Shown here: positions 41,562-50,543 of the stretch, piece by piece
Layout: each line of letters begins with the position of its first letter
Numbering within the stretch: the first letter of the stretch is position 1
Assembly: GCA_964611435.1 (NCBI GenBank)
Contig: CAZSXT010000002.1
Span: 62,001-126,000, forward strand
Direction of reading: 5' to 3'
Origin: JAYPHU01 sp964611435
Lineage (GTDB): Bacteria; Pseudomonadota; Alphaproteobacteria; Rhodospirillales; UBA2165
Length of the DNA: 64,000 nucleotides
Notes under the pieces: generated by a model
Seen by the model: only the letters and a program-made list of their open reading frames with translations
Told to the model about the DNA's origin: nothing
The model's database searches: none
Position numbers and translations under genes: made by a program

Positions 41562-41993
41562 CACACGGCTATTCCCTAGTGCACCCCGGTTCGGATCGAG
41601 AAAATTCCAATACCCCACCACTGCACAAATGCCGGTCTTTGCGACCGATTATTCTTGTCTTGCCGTCAAAATTGTCTGTGACATCACAGTCACTTGCGGC
41701 ATTTCTAGCGCCTTTAAGGTTGGAAATCAACAACATGTCTACGTACTTCCCACAGGGTCATTACGATGCAATGGCTCCAGATTGCAGATATACGCCTGTA
41801 TTTCAGTGATTTTTGTCACTTCTTGGGTAGATATTCAACGTCCGGTTCCTCGTGGGAAAAACGTAAAAACCCGCGTTTTCAGTCATTGAAATCGGGCGCT
41901 TTGCCTTGGATAACGACATTGCCCGGCCGGATTGTGACCTGTACCATCTTATTCTGAATCGAGGCTGACCCCACAGCCAGCAGGGAGAGACAG
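41562..41993. promoter_or_regulatory. Divergent intergenic region with a TGTGA-type palindrome
   Basis: A 432-bp gap between the minus-strand cyclase homologue and the plus-strand dehalogenase homologue, AT-richer than its surroundings. It contains TGTGACATCACA at 41677-41688 (perfect 12-bp palindrome) overlapping GTGAC-N6-GTCAC at 41678-41693, similar to half sites of CRP/FNR-family regulators but with non-standard spacing. Small frames in it (such as 41766-41957) are not convincing genes. Confidence 0.4.
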
Positions 41994-44210
41994 ATGTTTT
42001 TCAGGTCCAAGAATAAAGACCGGCCGTTCCATTGGGGGCCCTATCCCCTGGAGCGCTTGCCGCACGACGCCAACATCACCGATATCGAGTCGAACAAGCC
42101 GCCGGTGGCGAAACCGGCCGTTCCGCCGGTCCCGGCAGATAACCCTTTTGCCATGGCGGTCGACAAATACGCTAAAATTTTCCGTGAACAGGGCAAGGTC
42201 GATCCCTTGCCGCCGAAAGCGCCGGTGCCGGACGATCTTGCGCGCCGGACCCAGGACATCAAGGGCGCCGGCTATTTCCTGGACGCTTCCCAGATGGGAA
42301 TCTGTAAACTGCCCGCGAACGCCTGGTATGCCGGAGAAACCGCGACAGACCATGACCACGCCATCGTCATCATGGTGGCCCATGGCCGGACCCCTGAAGA
42401 CGACAACCTGGCCCACAAGTGGGTAAAGGGGCAGGAAGGGATCGGCGGACGGCTCCGCGCTCTGGAAATCGCCATTGCCATCGGCGAACATATTCAGTGG
42501 ATGGGATATTCCGCCCGAGCCCACGATCCGGAAACCGGTCAGGTGGATATGGATCGGCTATCTGTGCTGGCTGGTCTCGGCATCCGGTCGGGCGACAAAA
42601 TCGTGAACCCTTATTTGGACGACAAATTTGAACTGGCCGTGGTCACCACGAACTATGCGTTGGCGATTGACACTCCGCTTTCGAATCGCGCCCGCAACGC
42701 CAAGGGTTTCGGCTATATGATCGGCGCCGGTGGCGCGGTGCCGGGTCTGGAGTGGAGCCGCCGCGCCGGCCGCAAAACCCATATGAGCAACTACCCGCTG
42801 GAACAGGTGAAAAGAGTCGATGAACCAACGACCCTAATCTTCGAAGACGAAGTGCCCAAGGTTTCCAAACGGGCCGAGTTTTTCGAGCGAGCCGCCCGGG
42901 GCGATATGGGTCAAAAATCCCAGTTGGAGCGTTCCCGGTTTTCCTTCAAACACCCGTTCGCCCAGGCCATGGTCAGCCTGATCAAGTGCATGGTTCCGGA
43001 ACAGGGTGGAGACACAGCCCCCGTGGCGCCAGGTTACGACGACGCCGAGGCCAATACCAAAGCGATCAAATCGTTATCCTACTATCTCGGCTCGGAGATG
43101 ACCGGCATTTGCGAAATACCCGGCTACGCCTGGTATTCGCATCGCAAGGACGGCTCCGAGATTAAGCCTTACAACAAATACGCAATCGTCATGTTGATCG
43201 ACCAGGGCTATGAGACCATGGAAGGCGCATCCGGGGATGACTATATTTCCGGCGCCCAGTCCATGCGGGCCTATATGCGCGGTGCAGAGATCGCCGGCAT
43301 CATGGGCGAATTGTTCCGTTCCCTCGGATACTATTCCCGGTCACAGACCAATGCGGATTCCGAGGTCCTGCACCCGCCGCTTGCCCTGGTCGCCGGGTTG
43401 GGAGAGCTAAGCCGGATTGGCGAGGTGATTCTGAACCCGTTTATCGGCCCACGGTTGAAAACCGTGGTGCTCACCACCGACATCCCTCTGGTGCCGGACA
43501 AACCGATGGACTTCGGCCTCCAATATTTCTGCTCCAACTGCTGGAAATGCGCCCGGGAATGCCCGTGTGACGCCATATCCTGGGGCGATAAGGTGATCTT
43601 CAACGGTTACGAAATGTGGAAACCGGATGTGGAACGGTGCACTCGCTACCGGCTGACCAATCCCAAGGGACTGGCTTGCGGCCGCTGCATGAAAACCTGT
43701 CCTCTGAACAAGGTGGTCACTTGGGAAGGGCCGATTGCGACGCGGGTCGCCTCTTGGTTCGGGGTGAATGTCCGCTGGCTTAAACCGCTTTTGGTGCCCA
43801 TTGCCGTCAAACTGGATGATGCCCTCGGCCACGGGGTGCGCAATCCGGTTAAGAAATGGTGGCTGGACATGGAAATTGTCGATGGCAAGTGCATTGATCC
43901 GCCCAAAGGCGTCAATCAGCGCGACCTCAACCTTGATCACAAACTCGATCCGGCGGATCAAAAAATGGCCTATTACCATGCGGACGTTATGCCGCCGCCT
44001 GATGCGGGCGATCCTGTGCCAGTGGACCGAAAGGCGGCCTTGAAGGCGAAGGAATTGCTGGAATCTCCTGCCGAAGCGCTGGCCCGCCGTGCGGCTGGTA
44101 AACCCAAGCCGGGACATTATAATCCGACGCCGGCTCTGGGCACCGGGATGGATGTGGAACATGCGTCCGCCAACGCCATCTGGGACAAACCTCGGGGCCG
44201 GGAAAACTAA
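41994..44210 (+). CDS. Reductive dehalogenase homologue, soluble, with duplicated corrinoid module
   Basis: A 738-residue cytosolic protein: no Tat signal and no membrane segment. Residues about 90-230 and 360-505 are alignable copies: YFLDASQMGICKLPANAWY against YYLGSEMTGICEIPGYAWY, and LAGLGIRSGDKIVNPYL against VAGLGELSRIGEVILNPFI. The second copy runs into the RdhA hallmark TTDIPLVPDKPMDFG and two [4Fe-4S] motifs: Cys513/516/519/523 (CSNCWKCARECP) and Cys549/562/565/569 (ACGRCMKTCP). This matches the catabolic, oxygen-tolerant RdhA type, in which the first module is a degenerate copy. No RdhB anchor or fused reductase domain is present, so an external electron donor is needed. AGGGAGAG precedes the ATG. 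The halogenated substrate is unknown. Confidence 0.85.
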   Translation: MFFRSKNKDRPFHWGPYPLERLPHDANITDIESNKPPVAKPAVPPVPADNPFAMAVDKYAKIFREQGKVDPLPPKAPVPDDLARRTQDIKGAGYFLDASQMGICKLPANAWYAGETATDHDHAIVIMVAHGRTPEDDNLAHKWVKGQEGIGGRLRALEIAIAIGEHIQWMGYSARAHDPETGQVDMDRLSVLAGLGIRSGDKIVNPYLDDKFELAVVTTNYALAIDTPLSNRARNAKGFGYMIGAGGAVPGLEWSRRAGRKTHMSNYPLEQVKRVDEPTTLIFEDEVPKVSKRAEFFERAARGDMGQKSQLERSRFSFKHPFAQAMVSLIKCMVPEQGGDTAPVAPGYDDAEANTKAIKSLSYYLGSEMTGICEIPGYAWYSHRKDGSEIKPYNKYAIVMLIDQGYETMEGASGDDYISGAQSMRAYMRGAEIAGIMGELFRSLGYYSRSQTNADSEVLHPPLALVAGLGELSRIGEVILNPFIGPRLKTVVLTTDIPLVPDKPMDFGLQYFCSNCWKCARECPCDAISWGDKVIFNGYEMWKPDVERCTRYRLTNPKGLACGRCMKTCPLNKVVTWEGPIATRVASWFGVNVRWLKPLLVPIAVKLDDALGHGVRNPVKKWWLDMEIVDGKCIDPPKGVNQRDLNLDHKLDPADQKMAYYHADVMPPPDAGDPVPVDRKAALKAKELLESPAEALARRAAGKPKPGHYNPTPALGTGMDVEHASANAIWDKPRGREN

Positions 44211-44236
44211 ACGTCACAGCCTACGAGTAACCGAAA

Positions 44237-45253
44237 ATGAACGACGTTGTTGCACCCGCCCCCCTGGTGGAGGTCACGCGAAACGGCGTAGTGGAAAGCA
44301 TCCACTACGGCCATGTGGCCGTCGCCAATTATAAGGGCGAGATTCTTAAGGGTGCGGGAGACATCAACACCATCACCTATCCCCGCTCCGCGATGAAGCC
44401 CATCCAGGCCCTGGCCCTGATTGAATCCGGCGCGGCAAAAGCCTTTGATCTAGAACCCAACCACATTTGCCTGGCCTGTGCCTCCCATTGGGGGGAGCCC
44501 TATCACATCGATACGGTCCGGCACTGGCTGGATATGATCGACTGTACGGAAGAACATCTGACCTGCGGCCACGACTTTCCTATCAATGTGGAGGAGATGG
44601 AAAAAATCCTAGCCGCCGGCGGTAAACGGGAACGGATTTATCACAATTGCTCGGGCAAGCATGCAGGGCTTCTGACGCTTGCCCGCCACCTGGGTCACGA
44701 TTTGGACTACGGCAATTTCGATCATCCCGTTCAAAAGGCCTACCGGGAAAACCTATCGATCTTGATCGACCGCGATGCGGACGGCTTGGACTGGGGCATT
44801 GATGGATGCACCTTGCCCGCGCCCGCTTTGCCACTGGGCCTGATGGCGACAGCCTTTGCCCGGCTGTCCGCGCCGAGCGTGTTGGAGAACGCCAAGAAAA
44901 TGGCGGCGCTTACCATTTTTGACGCCATTGCCCAGGAACCCAATTACCTGTGGGGCACGAACGGACCCGGCAGCGACATTGTCCGGCTTACACGAGGCCG
45001 AATCATCGCCAAGATCGGCGCCGAAGGATATATGGCCGCGGCTGACCGTCAAAGCGGGCTGGGAATTGCCCTCAAAATTAGTGATGGCGCCCGGCGGCCC
45101 GTCTGCGTCGCGCTGATCGGCGTGCTAATAGAGCTGGGCATGCTGCACGACAGCGAGATCGAGGCGTTGCAAATGCACCATCGCCCGCCTGTCGCGAATT
45201 CCGGCGGAGAGATTGTGGGCGAACTCCGCGCCACAGAGAAAATCCTGAATTAG
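44237..45253 (+). CDS. Rhizobial-type (class 3) L-asparaginase
   Basis: Hydrolyses L-asparagine to aspartate and ammonia. The 338-residue protein fits the asparaginase II family of Rhizobium etli, unrelated to E. coli AnsA/AnsB: TYPRSAMKPIQALALIESG with the catalytic Ser-Lys, ASHWGEPYHIDTV, CGHDFP, YHNCSGKHAGLLTLARH with the Cys and second Ser-Lys, DWGIDGCTLPAPALPL, and GPGSDIVRLT. No signal peptide, so it is cytosolic. It begins 26 bp after the dehalogenase homologue and may be read through from it, although a functional link is not obvious. Confidence 0.92.
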   Translation: MNDVVAPAPLVEVTRNGVVESIHYGHVAVANYKGEILKGAGDINTITYPRSAMKPIQALALIESGAAKAFDLEPNHICLACASHWGEPYHIDTVRHWLDMIDCTEEHLTCGHDFPINVEEMEKILAAGGKRERIYHNCSGKHAGLLTLARHLGHDLDYGNFDHPVQKAYRENLSILIDRDADGLDWGIDGCTLPAPALPLGLMATAFARLSAPSVLENAKKMAALTIFDAIAQEPNYLWGTNGPGSDIVRLTRGRIIAKIGAEGYMAAADRQSGLGIALKISDGARRPVCVALIGVLIELGMLHDSEIEALQMHHRPPVANSGGEIVGELRATEKILN

Positions 45254-45259
45254 ATTGGA

Positions 45260-46075
45260 CTAGCTCGTCAATTCCGGATCGGAGAGAATTTTGTCCAACT
45301 CTTCACGGCTTTCCTCGACGCATTTCTGGTGGAAGGCAACCGCGTCCGGATCCAACTTATTGGTAATTTCCTGCACAAAGCTCGGTCTTTCCCGCATACG
45401 TTCCAGCCACGCCGTATAGGCGGGCCGGTCCGCATGCAGCGTGCCAAACCCTATCACATCCAACCGATGCAAGTACGGCACCAGCCCAGTGTCGGCGAGG
45501 CTGAACTCTTCGCCGGCCAGCCACGGGCCGGACTCTTGCAGTGACGCGTCCAGTTCCTTGATCAGACGCCGGTAGCGTTTCAACGCGATCGGGATCAGCG
45601 GCGACTTCACCCCTTCCGCAACTAGCGACTTCTGCCGGCGCATGGCGATCGGGTTCGGGTTGGCGTCAAAAAAGGCCTGCATCTCCTCCGGCGTCTTGGA
45701 CCGGTAGATGATCCGAAACACCAAACCGACATTGAGACTGTTAATGGAATGGCTGATCCAGCTCACGGTTTGTTCGGTTTGCCAGCGCATCCGCGCCCGG
45801 CCACGCGCGGTCGATGGCTTCAACGGCGGCTCCGGAAACTTATCGTCCAGATACTCACAGATCACCGTGGATTCAACGAAGGTTTCCCCGTCATCCACCA
45901 ATGCCGGAACTTGGGCGTTTGGATTTACTTTTTTGTACTCGGGATCGAACTGCTCCCCTTTCTGCAGGTCCAAAATCCGGCTTTCGAATTCGAGACCTTT
46001 TTCCGCCAGAACCAAACGGACTTTTTGCGCGTTCGTTGAAAACGGGTTGTCGAAAAGGATCAGCATGGCTGTCAT
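45260..46075 (-). CDS. Glutathione S-transferase family protein
   Basis: A 271-residue GST. The N-terminal thioredoxin-like domain (residues 4-85) shows DNPFSTNAQKVRLVLAEKGL, with Ser13 a candidate catalytic residue, then VNPNAQVPALVDDGETFVES, with the cis-Pro VPAL and the Glu-Ser that hold glutathione. The C-terminal helical domain contains ALKRYRRLIKELDASL and the N-capping-box-like SLADTGLVPYLHRLDVIGFG. Some GSTs of this type dehalogenate or cleave ethers, which is of interest beside the dehalogenase homologue, but class cannot be fixed by eye. It is convergent with the asparaginase gene. ATG 46066 is an alternative start. Confidence 0.9.
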   Translation of the reverse strand: MTAMLILFDNPFSTNAQKVRLVLAEKGLEFESRILDLQKGEQFDPEYKKVNPNAQVPALVDDGETFVESTVICEYLDDKFPEPPLKPSTARGRARMRWQTEQTVSWISHSINSLNVGLVFRIIYRSKTPEEMQAFFDANPNPIAMRRQKSLVAEGVKSPLIPIALKRYRRLIKELDASLQESGPWLAGEEFSLADTGLVPYLHRLDVIGFGTLHADRPAYTAWLERMRERPSFVQEITNKLDPDAVAFHQKCVEESREELDKILSDPELTS

Positions 46076-46148
46076 TCCCTATAAGAAAATCATGACCGGA
46101 GAGTGCATCGCCTAGAAACGTCTGGCAATGCCATTTCCGTTGCCGGTT

Positions 46149-46991
46149 TCAGCCGTCCCGGCCACCGAGACCATCGGGAAATATGTCATCCAGGATCGCC
46201 GCCATTACTTCGTCCAACGGCCGTTTACGGGGCTGCTCGCCGAAGCAAAATGTCGGCACATCCTCGTGCCCGGCGAACGGGTCGCAATGTTTTAGATCAT
46301 CCTGGTTCAATAACTTAACCCCGGCCTTGTAGGCGGCCGCCACCGGCGCGCGGGCGATCATCAGTTTGCCTGCGCCTGTCTCCACCGGACCGTTCGCCGT
46401 GGAAAAGGCGACAGGGACAAGATCGCCCCGCTGCACTGTGTAAGCGTCATTCAGAAAAAACTCGTACACCGCCTCTGTCACCGTCGGATACCAGGGATTA
46501 AACAGATCGTCAGCGATAATGACCCCGTCCGGAGCGAGCACCCCTGCGGCCAGGGCGAGCTCACTCAAGACCGCGTCCTTACCATGGTCGCCATCGACAC
46601 TGAACAGACGAACGTCGTTGCCGCCGCACAAACCCGCCATGTCGGCCGGGCTCATAGACAAGCTATCCCCCACCTCCAATCGGTAACGGTCCCGTCCGAA
46701 ACCGTACTTCGCCATGTTGGCGTGGAATATGTCTAGGTCATCCGTATGGCTGCCCATGGGATCGCCGAACACATCCACGCCGATGCCGATCTCATCATTG
46801 CGGAGCCCGTGGCAGAGCAGCAGAAACGTCTTTCCCCGGAATACGCCGATCTCGGCCACCGGTCCCCGCACATCCCAATGGTCCTGCAATTCGATTAACG
46901 ACCAGATGATGGCCAAGGAACCTGATTGCAGCATACCGTGAATGTCATTCACACCGACCGTGGCATAGTGATGGAGCGCCTGTTTGTTCAT
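46149..46991 (-). CDS. Class I SAM-dependent methyltransferase-like protein (Methyltransf_24/CmcI-like)
   Basis: A 280-residue protein. The glycine-rich SAM motif AEIGVFRGKTFLLLCHGLRN is near residues 46-65, with IGVDVFGDP as the second strand acidic motif, LFSVDGDHGKDAVLSEL with a DGDH metal-like motif near 131-134, and LAPDGVIIADDLFNPWYPTV. This pattern is typical of the cephalosporin hydroxylase/CmcI-like and class-24 methyltransferases that follow glycosyl or antibiotic scaffolds. The substrate is unknown. It stands alone, upstream of the GST on the same strand with a 73-bp gap. Confidence 0.72.
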   Translation of the reverse strand: MNKQALHHYATVGVNDIHGMLQSGSLAIIWSLIELQDHWDVRGPVAEIGVFRGKTFLLLCHGLRNDEIGIGVDVFGDPMGSHTDDLDIFHANMAKYGFGRDRYRLEVGDSLSMSPADMAGLCGGNDVRLFSVDGDHGKDAVLSELALAAGVLAPDGVIIADDLFNPWYPTVTEAVYEFFLNDAYTVQRGDLVPVAFSTANGPVETGAGKLMIARAPVAAAYKAGVKLLNQDDLKHCDPFAGHEDVPTFCFGEQPRKRPLDEVMAAILDDIFPDGLGGRDG

Positions 46992-47091
46992 GGACCCACT
47001 ATACGCCGGAACAAATAAACAAAAAGCTGACAGCAGGCCGGCGGCGGCCTAGGATTTTCGCTCGTCAGCTTGCATCGCAAAGGAACACATT

Positions 47092-47586
47092 ATGACCGGC
47101 GATCTTAAACCTCCCGCTATCAATCCCATGTCCATCGAAGCCGGCACAGGCACCTTGTACCCGGCGCATCTGGACTGCCCGGCGGAACCGCGGATCAAAC
47201 GCCGTTTGGGCGACGCCTTGGGTCTGACTAAATTCGGGGTGAATCTCAGTATCCTGCCGCCTGGCGCCTGGTCGGCCTTCCGTCACTGGCACGAACAGGA
47301 AGATGAATTCGTCTACATCCTGGAAGGCGAGGCCACCTTGGTTACCGATCACAGTGAGCAGATTCTTGGCCCCGGGGCGGCCGCAGGATTCCCCGGCGGC
47401 AAGGCCGACGGCCACGTGCTTAAGAACAATACCGAAAACGATCTGGTCTATCTGGAGGTCGGCAACCGGTTCGACGACGAGGATGTCCACTATCCGGACG
47501 TCGATCTGCACCTGGAGAAACGACCGGGCAAACGTCAGTACTATGACAAGAAAGGAAACCCTCTGGAGGGGAAGGTCACCGCTTGA
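47092..47586 (+). CDS. Single-domain cupin protein
   Basis: A 164-residue cupin with a clear metal site: His65, His67, Glu72 (RHWHEQEDEFVYILEGE) and His108 (KADGHVLKNNTENDLVYLEV). The flanking region (CPAEPRIKRRLGDALGLTKF and the C-terminal DVDLHLEKRPGKRQYYDKKG) is typical of a widespread alphaproteobacterial cupin group annotated as putative dioxygenase or sugar-binding. Function is unknown; dioxygenase, isomerase and sensor roles are all known for cupins. AAGGAA lies about 10 bases before the ATG. Confidence 0.87.
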   Translation: MTGDLKPPAINPMSIEAGTGTLYPAHLDCPAEPRIKRRLGDALGLTKFGVNLSILPPGAWSAFRHWHEQEDEFVYILEGEATLVTDHSEQILGPGAAAGFPGGKADGHVLKNNTENDLVYLEVGNRFDDEDVHYPDVDLHLEKRPGKRQYYDKKGNPLEGKVTA

Positions 47587-47598
47587 TCGACCTTGGCC

Positions 47599-47886
47599 CT
47601 AGCGCCGGCCGGTAAACTGCTGCACGAACGCCTGCTTGTCTTCTTCGTCGTCAAACATGACCTTGTAGCTGCGGGCGTTCAGGCTGTCGTCCATATCTTC
47701 AAGGGTCAGCCCCCACTGGAACTTGCAATTGTCTTCCAGCCAGTTTTCGATCAGCCGGAAGGATTCATTTGTCCGGAATATGAGTCCGAACTTCCAGCCC
47801 CGCCGCTCAGCCGACTTCCGACCATATTGGACATCGGATGAATCGCCATCCTGCGAACGCCGGTCATAAATTTCGTTGTCGCTCAT
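47599..47886 (-). CDS. Small hypothetical protein
   Basis: A 95-residue protein of unknown function. The N-terminal 30 residues are polar and charged (probably disordered). Residues 30-92 alternate strands and helices (WKFGLIFRTNESFRLIENWL, then YKVMFDDEEDKQAFVQQF), which suggests a small ferredoxin-like alpha/beta fold. No cysteine motif, signal peptide or membrane segment. Convergent with the cupin gene, 12 bp apart. No strong ribosome site was seen. Confidence 0.6.
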   Translation of the reverse strand: MSDNEIYDRRSQDGDSSDVQYGRKSAERRGWKFGLIFRTNESFRLIENWLEDNCKFQWGLTLEDMDDSLNARSYKVMFDDEEDKQAFVQQFTGRR

Positions 47887-48171
47887 TCTAGAACTGATCC
47901 GTCACTCGATCCCAGGAATTATCCATAGCATGACGCTTCGCTAGATCTCTTTTCAGTCTATGATATAGGCACAAATTGAGAAAAACCAACTCGGGTAGTG
48001 CCGTCCTTGTCAGGGAAAACCCGGAATCCCGCGCTGGGAGTCGCTTTTCTTGAACTAATCTGCTATGATTCCTGCTTGATCGGGAGGTTTAGGCCGGATC
48101 GGGATAGAATGTCCCTGGGCCGAAGCTCCCGGAGAAAGACAGATTGAGATGCGACAGGAGGTCGCGATCCA

Positions 48172-49419
48172 ATGACCGTCGAAGCGTTCAGTTCGACAGC
48201 GACGATCGTGGGTGCCATCACAGGCGGTGTAGAAGCCGTTGACCGCGCCCTATTGCGAAGTCGCGGCACGGCCCAGTCCAGTGTGGCCAAAAGTCTGCAG
48301 GAGCAGTTCGGCTCTCGCATCGATGCGGCTTTGGCCAATCTCAACGCCGGCGTCTCCAACGCCAAGACCGAGGCCCTGGCCAGCGAACAGGCGGTCCTGA
48401 TCGGCCGTAAATCCCGCATCACCGAAGCGGTGGAGGTGATCAGCCAGGCGCTCAGCCAATTCGATTACCTGAAGAACCACATCACCTATCTGGAGGAGCA
48501 GATTACCAGTCTTGAGAACGGCGACATTACGGCCGCGACACTGGCCGCCGACTGGGACAATAAACTCCGCAAGATCAACCAATTATCCGACGCCGGTGAT
48601 GAGCAATATTTCGACGGCGGGCTCTATTATCAAAAGAACCTGATTGGCTCTTTGTCGCGGGAAACTTTCCTCACACAAAATCTATACGCGCCGTTCAATT
48701 CAGAGGGCGATCTCTATCAGGTTGCGGGCGTTTATCTGGGCACCGACTACCACCTGACCGAAACCAGTCCCGGTTCCGAGGTCTGGTATTCGGACGTAGG
48801 CTTTTTGGGCTCAGAAGAGGCCACCGGCACGCTGACCGAATATACCAGTTTCCCCGATACGCCGACGGGCAACACCGAAGATGTCACCACCATCAATTTC
48901 ACCGGCTTTACCGATAACGCGGGCAGTGACGACGTGGTGGCCTTCACAATGACAGACGCTACCCCGGTCACGGCAACGGTCAACCGGGGCGGGCTCGGCA
49001 TCCTGGATGCATGGCTGTATGACGATTTTTCCACCGCCGTCGACGCCAACGCCATCGAACGCGCCAAGGCGGATTTGAACGCCGCCGAGGGAAAAATCCT
49101 GACCGCCGAGGCGGAGTTCCGCGCAGACCTGCAGGCATTGCAATCCCGCTCCAGCATCTTCGACAGTTTGATCGACGGAATCGAAAAAGAGATTCAGGCG
49201 AACATCCAGGACGTCCGCGACGACCAGGAGGCCGACCTGCTGGCCCTGCAGCTTGAGTTCGAAGTGGCGAAGTTCGGTCTGTCGCTGTTGGCGGCCAGAG
49301 GCAGCACCTTGGTCTTCAGTTTGATCATCGCCCAGGATGCCGGCACCGGCGATGTGCCGGCCAGCACCAAACAATCGGGCGAGGCCGTGCTGGGCGCGAC
49401 CCTTAACGTCAGGGCATAG
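48172..49419 (+). CDS. Flagellin-like/coiled-coil surface protein, orphan
   Basis: A 415-residue protein not assigned to a family. AGGAGG lies 10 bases before the ATG. The ends are long amphipathic helices: residues 1-130 (SVAKSLQEQFGSRIDAALAN, ITEAVEVISQALSQFDYLKN) and 300-395 (AIERAKADLNAAEGKILTAE, LDALQ-type repeats, VRDDQEADLLALQLEFEVAK). Between them lies a Thr/Ser/Gly-rich, beta-type region (about 135-290) with no Cys. Helical ends around a variable centre, with a short helical pair resembling D0/D1 of flagellin, suggest a self-assembling or surface filament protein. There is no signal peptide and no flagellar gene nearby. The gene is preceded by a 285-bp gap. Confidence 0.6.
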   Translation: MTVEAFSSTATIVGAITGGVEAVDRALLRSRGTAQSSVAKSLQEQFGSRIDAALANLNAGVSNAKTEALASEQAVLIGRKSRITEAVEVISQALSQFDYLKNHITYLEEQITSLENGDITAATLAADWDNKLRKINQLSDAGDEQYFDGGLYYQKNLIGSLSRETFLTQNLYAPFNSEGDLYQVAGVYLGTDYHLTETSPGSEVWYSDVGFLGSEEATGTLTEYTSFPDTPTGNTEDVTTINFTGFTDNAGSDDVVAFTMTDATPVTATVNRGGLGILDAWLYDDFSTAVDANAIERAKADLNAAEGKILTAEAEFRADLQALQSRSSIFDSLIDGIEKEIQANIQDVRDDQEADLLALQLEFEVAKFGLSLLAARGSTLVFSLIIAQDAGTGDVPASTKQSGEAVLGATLNVRA

Positions 49420-49425
49420 ATTTCC

Positions 49426-50481
49426 TTAAAGATGCGCGAGAGCGTGCTTGGCGACTTTCTTCATGACCGTCGGCAATGCGTGATCACCGAGCTGATCTAT
49501 GGGCGCCCACACCCCTTCGGGCGCCATGTCGTCGCCCGCCTCTCCCGCGAACACGGTGAGTTCCAGGTGAAAATGGGTGAAGGTGTGGCGCACCCGGCCT
49601 TCCAATAATTTCCAGTCGGCCCGAACCGGCGCAGCCGCCTCGAGATCATCCGAGTTCCACGCCCCTTCCCGCCAGTCGCCCGTCGGAAACTCCATCATGC
49701 CGCCAAGCAGCCCCTGTTCCGGGCGGCGGCGCAACAGAACGCGGCCCTGCCGGTCGACCAGCCAGAAGATGATGCCCGACCGAGTCGGACGTTCCGCCTT
49801 CTTCTCCCGGACCGGATAGTCGGCGGCATCCCCACGGGCCGCGCCTTTGCAAATCTCCCGCCAGGGACAGAGCGCGCACATGGGATTACGAGGCGTGCAG
49901 ATGGTCGCTCCCAGATCCATTACGGCCTGGGCGAAGTCGCCGTACCGCGCCGGCGGCAACATGCCCTTGGCCAGTTCGATGAGTTCCGGCTTAGCCTTGG
50001 GCATGGGGGTCTTTACCCGGTGCAGTCTTGCCATCACCCGTTCGATATTGCCGTCCACCGGCATGGCCGCCCGGTCAAAGGCGATGGCCGCAATCGCCGC
50101 CGCCGTGTAGGGACCGATCCCCGGCAGCGCCAAAAACCCCTCTTCCGTGTCGGGAAACACGCCGCCCAGCTCATCCGCCACCATGCGGGCGCATTTGTGC
50201 AAATTGCGGGCGCGGGCGTAATAGCCGAGCCCCTGCCAGGCGTGCAGCACCTCGTCCAGTTCGGCCCGCGCCAGATCGAGAACCGTGGGCCAGCGGGCCA
50301 GGAAATCCTCGAAATAGCCTTTAACCGACGCCACTGTCGTCTGCTGCAGCATGATCTCCGACAACCAAACGTGATACGGGTCGGGGACCACGCCGTCCCG
50401 CGCCCGCCACGGCAGGTTTCGGGCATGGCGGTCATACCAGTCGAGAAGGCGCGCCGCGGGATGATCTGACATTTTGGCCAT
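49426..50481 (-). CDS. mutY: A/G-specific adenine DNA glycosylase
   Basis: Removes adenine mispaired with 8-oxoguanine. The 351-residue protein shows NLPWRAR, WLSEIMLQQTTVASVKGYFE with the catalytic Glu of SEIMLQQT, the helix-hairpin-helix LPGIGPYTAAAIAAIAF with the catalytic Asp in VDGNIERVM, and the [4Fe-4S] loop CTPRNPMCALCPWREIC (CX6CX2CX5C). The C-terminal NUDIX-like 8-oxoG recognition domain begins near 225 (RSGIIFWLVDRQGRVLLRRR) and includes FTHFHLELTVF. It is divergent from bolA, its usual alphaproteobacterial setting. Confidence 0.97.
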   Translation of the reverse strand: MAKMSDHPAARLLDWYDRHARNLPWRARDGVVPDPYHVWLSEIMLQQTTVASVKGYFEDFLARWPTVLDLARAELDEVLHAWQGLGYYARARNLHKCARMVADELGGVFPDTEEGFLALPGIGPYTAAAIAAIAFDRAAMPVDGNIERVMARLHRVKTPMPKAKPELIELAKGMLPPARYGDFAQAVMDLGATICTPRNPMCALCPWREICKGAARGDAADYPVREKKAERPTRSGIIFWLVDRQGRVLLRRRPEQGLLGGMMEFPTGDWREGAWNSDDLEAAAPVRADWKLLEGRVRHTFTHFHLELTVFAGEAGDDMAPEGVWAPIDQLGDHALPTVMKKVAKHALAHL

Positions 50482-50543
50482 GGGAAAAGACTAGCACGGA
50501 CGGCGGGGCATGCTAAATTGCCTCTCAACAAAGGATCGAGACC

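Noticed and set aside
41270..41957. Plus-strand frames before the dehalogenase homologue
   Set aside because: They overlap the cyclase gene or an AT-rich intergenic region, lack ribosome sites and have no recognisable domain.
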